NCBI GenBank assembly: GCA_963575745.1
Contig: CAUYUJ010003383.1
Coordinates: 1 to 64,000, forward strand
Reading direction: 5' to 3'
Length of the DNA: 64,000 nt
Source: Prorocentrum cordatum
Taxonomy: Eukaryota > Sar > Dinophyceae > Prorocentrales > Prorocentraceae
A program made the position numbers and the translations under genes. Position 1 is the stretch's first letter. Every line of letters starts with the position of its first letter. The notes under the pieces are model-generated. The model was not told where the DNA came from and ran no database searches. It worked only from the letters and a program-made list of their open reading frames with translations. Shown piece by piece: positions 34,130-45,240 of the stretch.

Positions 34130-34680
34130 AGAAGAAGAAGGAGGAGGAGGAGAAGGACAAGGAGGACAAGGAGGAGGAGGGGGGAGGAGGAGGAGGAGGA
34201 GGAGGAGGAGAGAGGAGGAGGAGGAGGAGGAGGAGAGGAGGAGAAGAAGGAGGGAGGAGGAGGAGGAGGAGGAGGAGGAGGAGGAGGAGGAGGAGGAGGG
34301 AGGAGGAGGAGGGGGGAGGAGGAGAGGAGAGGAGGAGGAGGAGGAGGAGGAGGAGGAGGAGGGAGGAGGAGAGGAGGAGGAGCAGGAGGAGGAGGAGCAG
34401 GAGGAGGAGGACAGGAGGAGGAGGAGGAGGAGGAGGAGGACGACGACGAGGAGGAAGAGGCGACGGAGGAAACGGAGGAGGAGGAGGAAAAGGAGGAGGA
34501 GGAGGAGGAGGAGCTGGAGGAGCAGGAGAAGCAAGAGAAGAGAAGCACGGGGAGAGGGGGGGAGGTGGAGGAGGAGGAGGAGGAGGAGCAGGAAGAAAAG
34601 GAGGAGGAGGAGGAGGAGGAGGAGGCGCAGCAGGAGGAGCAGGAGGAGCAGGAGGAGGAGGAGGAGGAGGACGACGACGA
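34130..34680. repeat. GGA tract in intron 4
   Basis: 550 bp of GGA with GAC, GCA and GAA interruptions, 240 bp upstream of exon 5. Confidence 0.95.
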
Positions 34681-34716
34681 GAAAGAGGAGTCGTATGTCG
34701 GATGTCGTGACAGGCC

Positions 34717-36300
34717 TTACACGCGATATCGTGCAACGGACGAGAGGACCTCCACGGGCAGAGGGAGCGGGCGCCAGTAGCACAGTCTTGAAGTGCCATC
34801 CCCGATGAAAAAAAAATCACTGAGGAGATGGGGAAAAGCGATCGCAATCGCGATAAACAGAGGGCACTCTATGATATGCCGAATGTGGTCACGCCTGGGA
34901 GTTCGACAAGCAGTGCACGAATTGGCTGACCCAAATCGCCCAGAAGGGCACCAGGAGTTCGTGAGAGTCCGCAGGAAGGAGGAACGAGAGCAGAGAGGGA
35001 GGTGAGGAACAATGCGGCCAAAAATGGTGCTGACGAGAATGCCTTCCTCGCCGGTTAGTAGCGGCACGGCTCCACGGAAGCGCTCCGCCTGTCTCATCAA
35101 AATCTCCCCGCGCGGGTCGTGTGCAGGAGAGACGAGATACTGTTCAACTTGGTGCTGCAAATGCCTGCTCTCGGAGGGAAGCGCGGGGAGGGTGGTCAGA
35201 CTCGCGTAGTTGTCAACCATTCCCCGGGAAAGAGAGTGCTTCCACGGGGGATGGCTCCTCCAAGCCACCACGCATTCCCAATCATCTTCAGAGTCAGCGA
35301 ACAGAGCCATGCTATCCTGGAAGGCTTTGGAACGACTAGCGGCTCTAAACATGGCAGCCCGGCCAGCGTGCCCTACAGACCGTGCTTGGATAGGAAAGCC
35401 AAGGGAGCGCAGGGAGCAGAGGAGGGAGGGGGGTATGGCGTCCCGGGGTGCGCACGCGACACGCTGCAACGCCTCGCGCTCGATGCGCAACACTGGGGCT
35501 GGGCGAAAGGGGGGGATAGCAAAGGGGGGTCTTGAGAATCAGCTCGCGTAGATGATTTTCCCGGCGCCTCCTGGCGCCAGAGGCGGCCATGTCTCGAGGA
35601 ATGGGCCCCTCGGTGGGGCCGAAACCAGCTGCATGCAGCAGATTTCGTACCCCCCCCTTTCTCTATCCCCCCCTCTCGTCCGGCCCGAACCACCACGGGA
35701 CTCAGAGGGCAGAACTGGGAGGCATGCGTCAACGCCGACAGGGCTGACATGCCGTCATGGCCGAGCGCTTTCTGCAGCCCTGGGCCAAGCGCGCGCACCC
35801 GCACCCGCTGCACGCGGGGTCGGTACTTGGTCAGGGGGGCACGCCAAGTCTCGGACCGACACCCGCACCCGAGGAACACCCCAAGGTAACGTTAAGTCGG
35901 GCATGTCCCCCTACAGGGGGATTTTCGACGGAAAATAGAAAATACGCAACAAATATTCCAACATGGTCAAAAAATACTCAAAAAATAGTCCCCAGACTAT
36001 TTTTTTGACTATGTTTGAACATTCCCCCTGCAGAGGGACAGGCCCGACTTAAAGGTAACGGCCATTCGAAGAGATCACAACGGCCAAATCGGGGTACCCA
36101 TTCCGCGCCATCTCCGGACCGAAGGCTTCGGGGAAGAGCTCACCGAGGAGAGCAGCAACGGTCTTTCCTTCACTGACGGCGAGGCCGAGCCCGGCGCCAG
36201 CCAAGGCCAATATCCCCAGGGATCTGGTGAGGCTCGCAACGATATCCCCGGCCGATAGGCCTACGTCGTCGGCAAAAGCTCCAAATACGGCGAACGAGGC
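34717..36300 (-). mobile_element. LINE (non-LTR retrotransposon) fragment B: RT palm to C-terminal zinc block
   Basis: The upstream part has AFADDVGLSAGDIVASL, the RT catalytic FADD motif with the usual following helix, then VISSNGRY. After the MITE at 35892-36053 the text resumes as LGVFLGCG...WRAPLTKYRPRVQRVR, the thumb region. The final 34717-35493 frame (259 codons) holds a VLRIEREALQRVACAPRDAI block and a NSWCPSGRFG...CTACRTPRRDHIRHIIECP zinc-binding end (CxxC...H...C). Frameshifts occur between. No upstream RT or endonuclease. It is a dead 3' fragment within intron 4, on the same strand as the host gene. Confidence 0.85.
35892..36053. mobile_element. MITE copy 1 (TTAAGTCGGGC termini), inserted in LINE B
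   Basis: 162 bp with termini TTAAGTCGGGC and GCCCGACTTAA, a subterminal CCCCCTACAGGGGG hairpin and an AT-rich centre. Perfect 8-bp duplications AGGTAACG flank it (35884-35891 and 36054-36061). Removing the element and one duplication rejoins the LINE frame as NGRY-LGVFLG. Confidence 0.92.
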
Positions 36301-36304
36301 GGGC

Positions 36305-36460
36305 AAGAGGAGGAGGAGGAGGAGGAGAAGGAGGAGGAGGAGGAAAGGAGGAGGAAAGGAGGAGGAAAGGAGGAGGAGAGGAGGATGAGGAGGGGAGGAA
36401 AAGCAGGGGAGGAGAAGCAAGGGGGAGGAGGAGAGCGGGGGGAGCAGGGAACGAGGAAGG
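36305..36460. repeat. GGA tract inside LINE B
   Basis: Plus-strand GGA/GGAAA truncating the LINE upstream of its FADD motif. Confidence 0.92.
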
Positions 36461-36559
36461 AGATGCGAGGAGGAGATGCAGCAGGGGAGCACAACAGCCT
36501 GATACGAGGAGCGCCGCGCCGCGAAAACAGGGACCAGCGGCGCACCCGGGGAAAGCGGG

Positions 36560-36790
36560 ACACCTGTCGATCTCACCATCGATCTCACTGTCGATCTCAC
36601 TGTTTGGGACACCACGGGACACCTCGGGGCACCCCATCGATCTCAGCATCGGTCTCGCGATCGATCTCACGACCGCTCTCACGATCGATATCACTATCGA
36701 TCACGCTATCGACAGCACTCAACGGGACGCCACGGGACACCACGGGACACCGCGGGACACCGCGGGAACACGGCGAGCCACCGCCGGACG
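36560..36790. repeat. Short minisatellites (CGATCTCAC)n and (ACACCACGGG)n
   Basis: Two interleaved short-period arrays. Confidence 0.8.
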
Positions 36791-36951
36791 GGCGGGCGGG
36801 GGAGGAGGGGCGGGCCCTGCCAACAGGCTCGGAAGGCCTCGGGCCTTCTGGAGTCAGTGTCCCGCAGCCTTCCCCGAGGGCGCCGAAAACATCTCAGAAG
36901 GCCGGAGGGCTTCTGAAGCCCCGCCGCCTTCTGAGAAGGCCTCCGCTTGCT

Positions 36952-37096
36952 TCAAAGTCGGGCGTGTCCCCCTACAGGCGGATTTGGACTAAAAAACACA
37001 CACCCCAAATGCTCAAAAATAGTCGACACAATCGTCCCCGTATTTTTTGGGGGCTATTTTGAACATTCCTCCTGTAGAGGGACAGGCCCGACTTCA
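36952..37096. mobile_element. MITE copy 2
   Basis: 145 bp, AAGTCGGGC...GCCCGACTT, with the GTCCCCCTACAGGCGGATTT terminus. Flanks CGCTTGCT and CGCTCGCT agree at 7 of 8. Confidence 0.88.
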
Positions 37097-37167
37097 CGCT
37101 CGCTCACCCCCCCTCGCTCGACGTGGAATTGCGCGAAGTCGACCTGAGCTCGTGCAGGGCCCCCGCG

Positions 37168-37171
<4 letters not shown>

Positions 37172-37241
<70 letters not shown>

Positions 37242-37277
37242 CTCGTCCTCGTCCTCGTCGTCGTCGTCGTCGTCGTC

Positions 37278-37323
<46 letters not shown>

Positions 37324-37375
37324 CCCTCCTCGTCCTCCTCCTTGTCCTCCTCGTCGTCGTCGTCGTCGCCGCCGC
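37172..37375. repeat. (GTC)n / (CTCGTC)n tract beside exon 4
   Basis: GTC then CTCGTC and CTCCTC units. It starts within about 10-15 bases of the exon 4 donor. Confidence 0.95.
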
Positions 37376-37386
37376 GCAGACGCAGC

Positions 37387-37476
37387 CTTCAGGGCGAGCT
37401 TCTTGTAGGCCCTCTTGACGGCGTCCTCGCTGGCGCCCCGGTCGACCTCCAGGACCTCGTAGCCCGCCGCCGCGCC
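37387..37476 (-). CDS. DNAJB12-like: DNAJB12-like exon 4 (J-domain helices I-II)
   Basis: Thirty codons encode GYEVLEVDRGASEDAVKRAY then KKLALK, the first half of a J domain: YEVL opening, the DxxAS-type turn, then the basic helix II KRAYKKLALK that contacts Hsp70. The donor AAG|GCTGCG is a GC donor falling exactly before the HPD-bearing exon, so the next codons complete LALK-LHPDKN. The acceptor GCCGAG|GGC is tentative and leaves a short Gly/Ala insert relative to the family. A 200 bp GTC/CTC tract begins within about 10-15 bases of the donor. Confidence 0.9.
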
Positions 37477-37593
37477 CTCGGCGCGCGGGGGCGGCCTGCT
37501 GCTTGGCACGAGCCTGCGCAGGCGCGCGGCCCCGGCGGCCTGGGGGCCGGAGGAGATGCGAACCCATCGCGCGACGGGATGGCGACCTTACGC

Positions 37594-37771
37594 TCAGGTC
37601 GGGCCTGTCCCTCTACAGGGGGAAAACTCAAGAATAGCCGAAAAACAATCAGGGGACTCTGTTTTTTGACTACGTCTGAGCACTCTTGGGGGGCATTTTG
37701 GGGGGCATGCTTGGGGTATGTTTGCAAGTTTTCGCACGAGACCCGCCTGTCGGGGGACAGGCCCGACGTAA
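37594..37771. mobile_element. MITE copy 3
   Basis: 178 bp, CAGGTCGGGC...GCCCGACGTAA, with an insertion of GGGGGGCATTTTGGGG type near its right end. Flanks CCTTACGC and CCTTGCGC agree at 7 of 8. Confidence 0.87.
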
Positions 37772-37894
37772 CCTTGCGCAACAGACACGCGAGCCGGCGG
37801 CGCAGCGCGCCGATCTGCGCGGGCGGCCGTGCTCGAAACGCCTCCGCGCGGTGGCGGCGCGCGCGGCCCTCCCCCCGCGAGCGCCGGAGGGGCG

Positions 37895-38012
37895 TCCACA
37901 AACCCGCAGGGGGGTGCCCACAAACCCGCAGAGGGGGTGTCCGCAAACCCGCAGAGGGGGTGCCCACAAACCCGCAGAGGGGGTGCCCACAAACCCGCCG
38001 GGGGGGTGCCAC
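37895..38012. repeat. 24-bp tandem repeat, five units
   Basis: CCACAAACCCGCAGAGGGGG unit. The plus-strand TNPQRGCPQTRRGG-type frame is a repeat translation. Confidence 0.93.
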
Positions 38013-38384
38013 TGCAAAAAAAAAAAGCAGACGGGGCTCCGGCCACAAGAGGAGCCACAGACCGCGCAGGGCGCACCCAGGGGTTCCACAAGCTCGAAGA
38101 GCGGCCCACGGATCCGCAATCGGTTCCGTGATCGCCCTGGCGGCGAGTCCGCAAATTCGGCGGGAGGCTTCACACGAAGCTCCAGGGGGAGTCCCTGCAA
38201 TCTCCGCCGATTTCAAAGTTACCAGCGGGAAATCTGAAATCTCTGATGGCTCCGCAAGAGACTGTTTTTTTGTTCCCGGACAGCGGCCGTCATCGGCGCC
38301 CCCACCCCGCCAGATGACGTCACGTTCCGCGCCGGCGGCGTCCGGGAATGCCTAGGGATGACCGAGGCCAAGTAGGAACAGCAC

Positions 38385-38790
38385 GTACATCGCCATCTGC
38401 ACCACAGCGCCTGTGCACACCACAGTGCTCGCGTGCACCACAGCGCGCGTGTACACCACAGCGCCTGACACAGCGCCTATGTACACCGTGTACACCACAG
38501 TGCTCGCGTGCGCCACAGCGCGCGCGTGCACCACAACGCCTGCGTACACCGCAACAGCCGTGTGCAACGCAGCGCCTGTGTACGCCAGTGCTCGCGTGCG
38601 CCACAGCGTCAGTGTACACCACAGCGACTGTGTACACCGAGTGTGCACGCCGCAGCAATCATGTGCAACACAACGCCTCTGTACACCAGTGCTTGCGTGC
38701 ACCGCAGCGCCTGCGCACGCCGCGGCGCCTGCGCACACCACTGCACCCGCGTGCAACGCAGCGGTGGTGCACCCACAGCGCCTGCGTGCG
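38385..38790. repeat. 18-bp minisatellite
   Basis: CACCACAGCGCCTGTGTA-like units, about 22 degenerate copies. Confidence 0.9.
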
Positions 38791-39127
38791 CAGGACGAGT
38801 AGAAGGAGCATGTAAGCGAGGATCCGCAGCGGACAGCTACTTCTAAACGCCAAGCCAGGGAAGTGCTGATAGTATATTGCGACGTTCTTCCCTCCACCCT
38901 CCTCTCCGCCTCATCCTCCTCCTCCGCCTCCTGTCGCACGTTGGGGAACGCACCCCCCGAGCTGTGGCCAGCCGTGGCGACGACGAGGCTCCCCGACGCC
39001 CAGCTGCAGATGTCTCAACTGGCCCTCCTCTGGCTTTGTGGAGCGCTCCGCCTCGCTGGAGACCCGTCCTGCATGCCAGCGCTGCCCTGGCGAAGCGGCG
39101 AGGGCTGCCGCAGGCGGCAGGATAGTC

Positions 39128-39184
39128 CTTCGTCCGCAAGATTCGCTGAACGAGGCGCGCCTGGTCGGCCGTGTAGGCACCGTC
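39128..39184 (-). CDS. DNAJB12-like: DNAJB12-like exon 3 (YTADQ block before the J domain)
   Basis: Nineteen codons, DGAYTADQARLVQRILRTK, match the GYTAEQxxxVKRxKxCKDY segment just before the J domain in DNAJB12/14. The next genomic codons are GAC TAT (DY), exactly what the family has, but the frame then runs into unrelated sequence. I placed the donor at AAG|GACTAT (a GA donor) to keep phase 0. An alternative keeps DY in the exon and uses a non-standard junction. The acceptor is CGGCAG|GAC. Exon content is confident; the downstream edge is not. Confidence 0.8.
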
Positions 39185-39422
39185 CTGCCGAGGGCTGAGG
39201 AAGGAGGCGGATCGACGCCGATGACGAGACGAGCGTACCTATATTTTTCACGAGAGCACAACCGCGGGCGCGAAGCCGTGCCGTACTATGAATATGCCGT
39301 GGCCGGCCCCAGAAGGAAAGGGAGGAGACAAGCGTACCTGAGGGGCCAACTCGGCCTGGGAGGTCATCCTCCCCCGCGGCAACTGAATTGCGGCGGCGGC
39401 TGCCGCGAGGAGAAAGGCAGGT

Positions 39423-39670
39423 AGGAGGAGGAGGAGGAGGAGGAGGAGGAGGAGGAGGTGGAGGAGGAGGAGGAGGAGGAGGAGGAGGAGGAGGAGGAGG
39501 AGGAGGAGGAGGAGGAGGGGGAGGAGGAGAAAAACGAGGAGGGGGGAGAAAGGAGGAGAAGAGGAGGAGGGAGGAGGAGGAGGAGGAGGAGGAGGAGGAG
39601 GAGGAGGAGGAAGGAACCAGGAGGAGGAGGAGAAGGAGGAGGACGAGGAGGACGAGGAGGAGGAGGATGG
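39423..39670. repeat. GGA tract in intron 2
   Basis: Plus-strand GGA, 240 bp upstream of exon 3 in gene sense. Confidence 0.95.
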
Positions 39671-39916
39671 AGGGGCAGGAGGGTGTGAACGGGAGGAAGA
39701 ACTCCTGACAGAGCCACGAGCCACGAGCTTGGAGCGCGGGTGCGCGCGGCTCGCAGAGAGGGAAAGGCAAGGAGGGGGGCGCAAGCAGGGCGCCTCATGT
39801 TGGGCCCCGTGCTGTCCGTTTCCCACTGGAGACCAGATTTCGAGCGGTCCTTCTGAGGACGAGGGAGGGGCAGGAGGATGTCATAAGGAGGAACAGAGAA
39901 GCCCAGCACACAAACT

Positions 39917-40014
39917 CTCGGAGCTCCGCCCGGGTTTCCTGGGTCGGCGCTGGAGGGCGCCACGGAGGGGGGGAGTCCCAGCGCCGACCCAAGAAACCCG
40001 CGCGGACCTCCGAA
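39917..40014. repeat. IR-A copy, short form
   Basis: CTCGGAGCTCCGCCCGGGTTTC and GAAACCCGCGCGGACCTCCGA arms with the core reduced to about 30 bp. Confidence 0.78.
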
Positions 40015-40279
40015 AGCTTCTTCGTCGAATGCCGAGGCGGGGAGGGAGGGAGGAACTGTTCAGGGCTGCAATGCGAGCGAGAGCCAGCATGACGGACGCT
40101 CCGGGAGCGGGAGCACCGTGCAACGCACGGCGCGGCAAAATTACCAAGAGGATGGCTGCAACTCGAGACCGGAAAGTATGGCCCTCAGCACTTTTGCGCG
40201 GACGTGCGCGACGCTGGGACGGGAGCACCATTTTGACAAGGAGGCGCCCCCCATCCGTCGAAATGATGTAAACTTGTGC

Positions 40280-40345
40280 GAAAGTCTCTGGCGAAACGCC
40301 GGGCCCGCTTTGCCGACACGTCCGGGGGTACGACGGTGAGTTCTC
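40280..40345 (+). repeat. R4 fragment
   Basis: AGTCTCTGGCGAAACGCCGGGCCC and GACACGTCCGGGGGTACGACGG. As in the other copies, a GGA tract follows. Confidence 0.6.
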
Positions 40346-40359
40346 TGCATGGAAAAAAG

Positions 40360-40922
40360 ACTCGGCGGGAGGAGGGAGGAGGAGGAGGAGGAGGAGGAGG
40401 AGGAGGGAGGAGGAGGAGGAGGAGGAGGAGGAGAAGCAGAGAGCGGGAGGAGGAGGAGGAGGAGGAGGAGGAGCAAGCGAAGCAGGAGAAGGAGAAGGAG
40501 CATGAGGAGCATGAGGAGGATGAGAGAGGACGAGGAGAACAAGGAGGAGGGAGCAGGAGAAGGAGGAGGAGGACGACGACGACGAGGAGAAGGAGGGAGG
40601 ACGAGGAGAAGGAAGAGGAGGAGGGAGGAGGAGGAAGGACGGCGCAGGAGGCACAGTCCTTCCCAGAGCGAACGGCGCTAGCTGCACCGGCAGCCCCAGG
40701 GCGCTGCCGCATCCCCTCGGGTGCGGCTGCGCCGTGGGCGTCGCCTGCGCCGCTGCCGGGGGAGGAAGAAGTGAGGAGGGAGGAGGAAGAGTGAGAGGAG
40801 GAGGAGGAAGAGGAGGAGGAGGAGGAAGAAGAGGAGGAGGAGGAGGAATCATAATAATAATAATACGGATACTAATACTAATATGATTGTTATTAATGGT
40901 AATAATTTAATAATAATAATAA

Positions 40923-40953
<31 letters not shown>

Positions 40954-41100
40954 AAGAATAAGAAGAAGAATAGTAATAATAATAATAGTAATAATAATAG
41001 TAATAATCATAAATAATAATAATAAGAAGAAGAAGAATAACAATACTAATAAGAATACTAAGAATAATAATAGTAGTAGTAGTAATAAAAAAACATGATA
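40360..41100. repeat. GGA tract grading into (AAT)n/(AAG)n
   Basis: GGA to 40848, then AAT/AAG trinucleotides to 41092. A sharp base-composition switch within one tract. Confidence 0.93.
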
Positions 41101-41469
41101 ATGAGAGCAGGAGGAGGAACAGGAGAAGCAAGAGGAGGAGAGGTAGCATAAGGAGCACGAAGAGAATGAGAGAGGAGGGGGGGAGGGAGGAGGGAGGCGG
41201 GGGAGGAGGGACAAACGAGGGAGGAGGGACGTGGGATCCTACGGGATTCTACGGGCCAGACTTCCAGATATCCGTATCACAAACAACAACGGCGGAATAG
41301 ACCACCCCTCCCCCCCATGCCTGTCCCCGTCGACCAGGTTTGACCTCCAAAATTGTGGCCGGTGGCGCGCAGACCAGCTACCCCTTCCCCCTGCCGCTGC
41401 TCCCACGTGGCAGCGAGGGCCAAGCCGTGGTGACGACGAGCGACGACGGAGGGGATGAGCCTCCCCAGG

Positions 41470-42572
41470 TGGTTGACCCATCTGCCGAACCACGTCCTTC
41501 CACAGCGTAGCCCTCTGCGGCGGCCTGCTGCGCGCCCGGGCGCACGCCGCTGCTTGCTGCCTTCCGTGGGAAAACCTGCCGCGCCGCACGAGCGGATCCC
41601 AGCACCGTAGCGGACGGCTTTTGCACGTGCGCTTCCTTCCGCACGCCGTGCCAACCCCGCTGCCACCCAACTCCCGCTGCCGCTGCCTATCCGCGCGCAC
41701 GAGCTGCTCCCAGCCTTGGAACCTGATGGCGTTCGCTCCTGCACTTGCCGCATCCTCGCAGTGCGAGAATCCGCTGTGCACACCCTGCGCCCACTGCCGT
41801 TTGCGCACGAGCGGATCCCAGCGTTGTAGCTGATGACGGCCGGCATTCTTGCACAAGCTGATCCCAACAGCATTGTAGCTGATGAGGTGTTCTCGCTGCG
41901 CAAGCGGGCACCGATAACCGGTGCTGCCACTGCCTGCGTACTCGCACCGACAGGCAGACACTGCTGCCACTGTCTGCCTTCCCGCACTGCCAGTCCCTGC
42001 TGCCGCTGCTCCCTCGCGCGAGCCGACCCGAGCAGCCTTGTAGCTGATGGAGTGTCCTTGCGTGGCCATTTGGCACCGACAACTGCTGGAGTCACTGCCT
42101 GCCTCCTCGCCCCGACAGACGCTGCTGCCACTGCTTGCCGTCTCGCACGAGTTGACCCTCGCTGCAATCCGACAACCACTGCTGCCACTGCCTGTCTTCT
42201 CGCGCGAGCTGGCCCATGTAGCTGGAGATTATGCTCCTGCATGGCCATTTGGCACCGACAACAGCTGCTTCCACTGCCCGCCTTCTCGCACAGGCTGACC
42301 CCCGCTGCAGTGTGGCTGACGATGTGGCACCTGCGTGGCCGCTGGGCAGCGGCAAGCGCTGATGCCACTGCACTGCCGGCTCTCTCTTGCAATCTCACGT
42401 GTGCAGTCCCTGCACTGCCTGCTTTCTCACACGAGCCGTTCCCAGCCTTGTCGCCGATGACACATCCGATCTTGGCGGTTTCCTGCACGTCTGCTACCAC
42501 GCACGGACATCTCCCAGCACTGTAGCTGATTACGCTGCTGTTTTCTGTGAGGGGGGATTCAAGGTTCTGGTG

Positions 42573-42636
<64 letters not shown>

Positions 42637-42860
42637 ATTGGCTGGCCCCTGCCCGCCTGCCTTCGCACGCACCACTCCCAACATTGTAGCTGCTGATGTG
42701 CTGCTCCGGCTTCCCCATACGCGCCTGCCCTGCGGCAGCGGCGCCGCACCTGGCGCCACGGCCCGCCGAGAGGTGAAGGAGGGGCGGGAGAAGGGGGGTG
42801 ACGGAGGGTACCATGCCTCCTGGCGGGTGCGCACGCGCCTGGTCTCAGCCTTGTAGCATC
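41470..42860. repeat. Degenerate satellite of about 90-100 bp units
   Basis: Units carry TTGTAGCTGATG, TGGCACCGACAACTGCTGCC, ACTGCCTGCCTTCTCGCACGAGC. About fourteen units of varying length. Confidence 0.75.
42573..42635. repeat. T11 then A52 homopolymers
   Basis: A run of 52 A interrupts the satellite. It could be a poly-A relic of a retroposed transcript or a sequencing/assembly artefact. Confidence 0.9.
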
Positions 42861-42999
42861 CGACGTGTAACGTCACGCTCCTTGGTGTCAGCTCTCGCGA
42901 GCAGGGCCATTTCGAAGCTTGCCCGCGGAACGCCCTTGCGTGCCCTGTGCAGGGGGGGGGCCGCTCGGGCGCGGAATGGCTGAGGGAGAAGGGAGGAGG

Positions 43000-43110
43000 C
43001 AGGAAGCAGGAGGAAGGAGGGAGGAGGGAGGAGGGAGGAGGCAGGACCAGGAAGGAGGAGAAAAGAGGGACGAGAAGTAGGAGGAGGAGGAGGAGGAGGA
43101 GGAGGAGGAG
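43000..43110. repeat. GGA tract
   Basis: GGGA/GGA units between satellite and LINE C. Confidence 0.9.
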
Positions 43111-43429
43111 GAGGCCCACCGCGATCACCAGCACGCTGCACGTCTCGGAAGCCACGAACTGCCCGCTCCCGCGGGTTGGAGTCACCAGCTCCGACCGCTC
43201 GCTCGAGGGCGACGGCAATCGCCTCGGAGCACCACCATGGAGGCCACGGCAGGCCGCCGAGCAAACTGACCATGGGGAGGTGCCCTGCGGGCAGTACTAC
43301 GCAGGGCCGTGGCCTTGAAACCAGGGCTTCACCTAAACGGTCTTTTTCATTTTCGTTTTGCTATCGTTTTCCCTCGTTTTGTCTTCAACACGTCTCTGCC
43401 GCAAAACGAGGTCGAAACGAAAACGGCCC

Positions 43430-45072
43430 ACTAAATCGCCAAAACACCGCCTAGGTCCAGCCCTGCCTGAAGCTCCAGCACGAGACAGTCGTCGAAGCCG
43501 CGCGGAGGAGGCAAGCCTGGCACGCGTCGGGGCTGAGCGGACCCACGGGCCCGCCCACCCCAGGGGGCCGGCGCCACTTGCAGCCCCCCCAGGAATAAGC
43601 CGGGGAGCCAGAGGAGCTCCGGCAGCAGGGAGCGCTCGATCTCCCTGAGCTCCATCGGCGGCTCGAGCAGCTGGGCCTTGTAGCTCAGGACTGCGCTGCA
43701 GCGCTCGGCGCGCAGGAGGGCAGCAGCACGGGCGTCCGCCTGCGAGCAAGCCCCTTCCCCCGCGCGCTCCCGGAGCTTGGTGAGCGGCGCCTGCCACGGG
43801 GCCGCCGGCTCCGCCCCGGGGCCCAGCGGCTCGCCAAGATACTCGAGGACTTCGCAGATACGGAAGTCGCGCCAGTCCGCTCGCGCGCCCTCGAGAGGGG
43901 GAGCCACGCCTGCTGCGCCTGGAGCTCGGCGAAAGGTTCCCCGAAGGGGATGGCGAAGCACCCGGCTGCTTTGATCTGCAGGCCTGCCAGCGCCTTCGCC
44001 ATATGTTGAAGGCACGGGCGATGGCGCAGAGGAGGAGGAGGAGGAGGAGGAGGCGGAGGCGGAGGCGGAGGCGGAGGATCCAGCATTCCAGGTCCAAGAT
44101 TATCAGCGCGCAGTCCCGCGCGGCCTCGGCCCATCGGGCCAACGTGGGTCTCCATGTCACGGCCAGAGAGGTGAGCTGCCACGACGCGCAGCGCGCCGCC
44201 GACGGGGTCGCCCTGCAAGATGCCCGGGCTGAGCGGCGGCGAAGCGCTGCGCCCCCTCGAAGTTGCCCCGCGGGGCCGCCTGAAGGCCGAGCGGGGCCCT
44301 CATCTTCTGGAGGGGAAGGAAGATGCAGGCATGCTCGACACTCGGGAGGGCCTGGCCGAAGTCAAGGGACATGAGCATCGGGGCGGCGGTCCGCGCCGAG
44401 CCCCGGCGCCCTGTTGGGGTCGGCTGGCGAACCAGAAAAGGCGCCGACGCTGCCGTCGCTCACCACAAGGCACGGCGCCCTTTTGGGGTCGGCTGGCAGA
44501 CCAGAATGGGCGCCGATGCTGCTGTCGCCCCCCATCAGGTACAGCGACCTTTTGGGGTCGGCTGGCAGGACCGCAGCGCTGTGGCCCCAGCATCTGCACG
44601 CGGGGGGCCCAGCCATCTGCCAGCGCATCGCAAGAGCCAGGGCTCCCGTGCCCACCCTGGAAGCAAGTCGCGCTGTCGACCCGAGCCCATCTGGCCCAGG
44701 CATGGCGCGGCGAGCCATCCGAAGCGCAAGAGCGACGGCGGGCTCCATCGGCGGGGGTGAGAGGGCCCAGCCTACGTCGTCGATGCCGAACCTGTCAAGG
44801 CAGATCTCTCCCTGCGACAGCCGCGGGTCCAAGGGGGGTCAGCCGGCCGTGGCGGGGCGCCCTTGCTTCCTGACCGCGGCGAGGGGGCAGGGCGTGAAGT
44901 CGACCTTGCCACGAGTCGGCCGCGAGGGGAAGGTGATGACCAAGTCCACGCCGTCGCGCTCCATCTCCAAGGCCGCGTCGGCCGCCCATTGGCGCATCTC
45001 TGGCTCAGTTCGGGAGAACCGCGAGACACGGTGAGGAGCGCCCCGACGACAGCCCTCTCGACCAGCAAGCAT
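43430..45072 (-). mobile_element. LINE fragment C: reverse transcriptase, decayed
   Basis: In minus-strand order: LMSLDFGQALPSVEH (RT motif A, near 44340-44375), GILQGDPVGGAL (motif B, near 44195-44225), RADNLG in place of F/YADD (near 44105), AKALAGLQIKAAGCF, then ICEVLEYLGEPLGPG, KLRERA and AVLSYKAQLLEPP (thumb, 43600-43880). Frames shift several times. A GGAGGC tract (44030-44085) and a 69-bp tandem repeat (44413-44590) interrupt it. It sits in intron 2, on the same strand as the host gene. Confidence 0.85.
44405..44590. repeat. 69-70 bp tandem repeat, 2.5 units, in LINE C
   Basis: TTGGGGTCGGCTGGC starts units at 44413, 44483 and 44552. Confidence 0.88.
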
Positions 45073-45177
45073 CTACAGGCTCTCTCCTCCTCCTTCCTCC
45101 TCTCACCCTCTCCTTCCCTCCTCCTCCTCCCCCTATTTACCTCCTAACTCCTCCTCTACTAACCTCATCTCCTCCTT

Positions 45178-45240
45178 CCTCATCCTCCTCCTCCTCCTCC
45201 TCCTCCTCCTCCTCCTCCTCCTCCTCCTCCTCCTCCTCGA
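45178..45240. repeat. (TCC)n tract
   Basis: Plus-strand TCC, one of the minority orientation within the gene. Confidence 0.95.

Noticed and set aside
34717-35493. 259-codon intact frame as a host gene
   Set aside because: Content is the C-terminal part of a LINE polyprotein (thumb and zinc block), continuing upstream into a broken RT.
38348-38815. Cys/His-rich frames resembling zinc-finger or metallothionein-like proteins
   Set aside because: They translate the 18-bp minisatellite, and similar Cys-rich frames occur on both strands.
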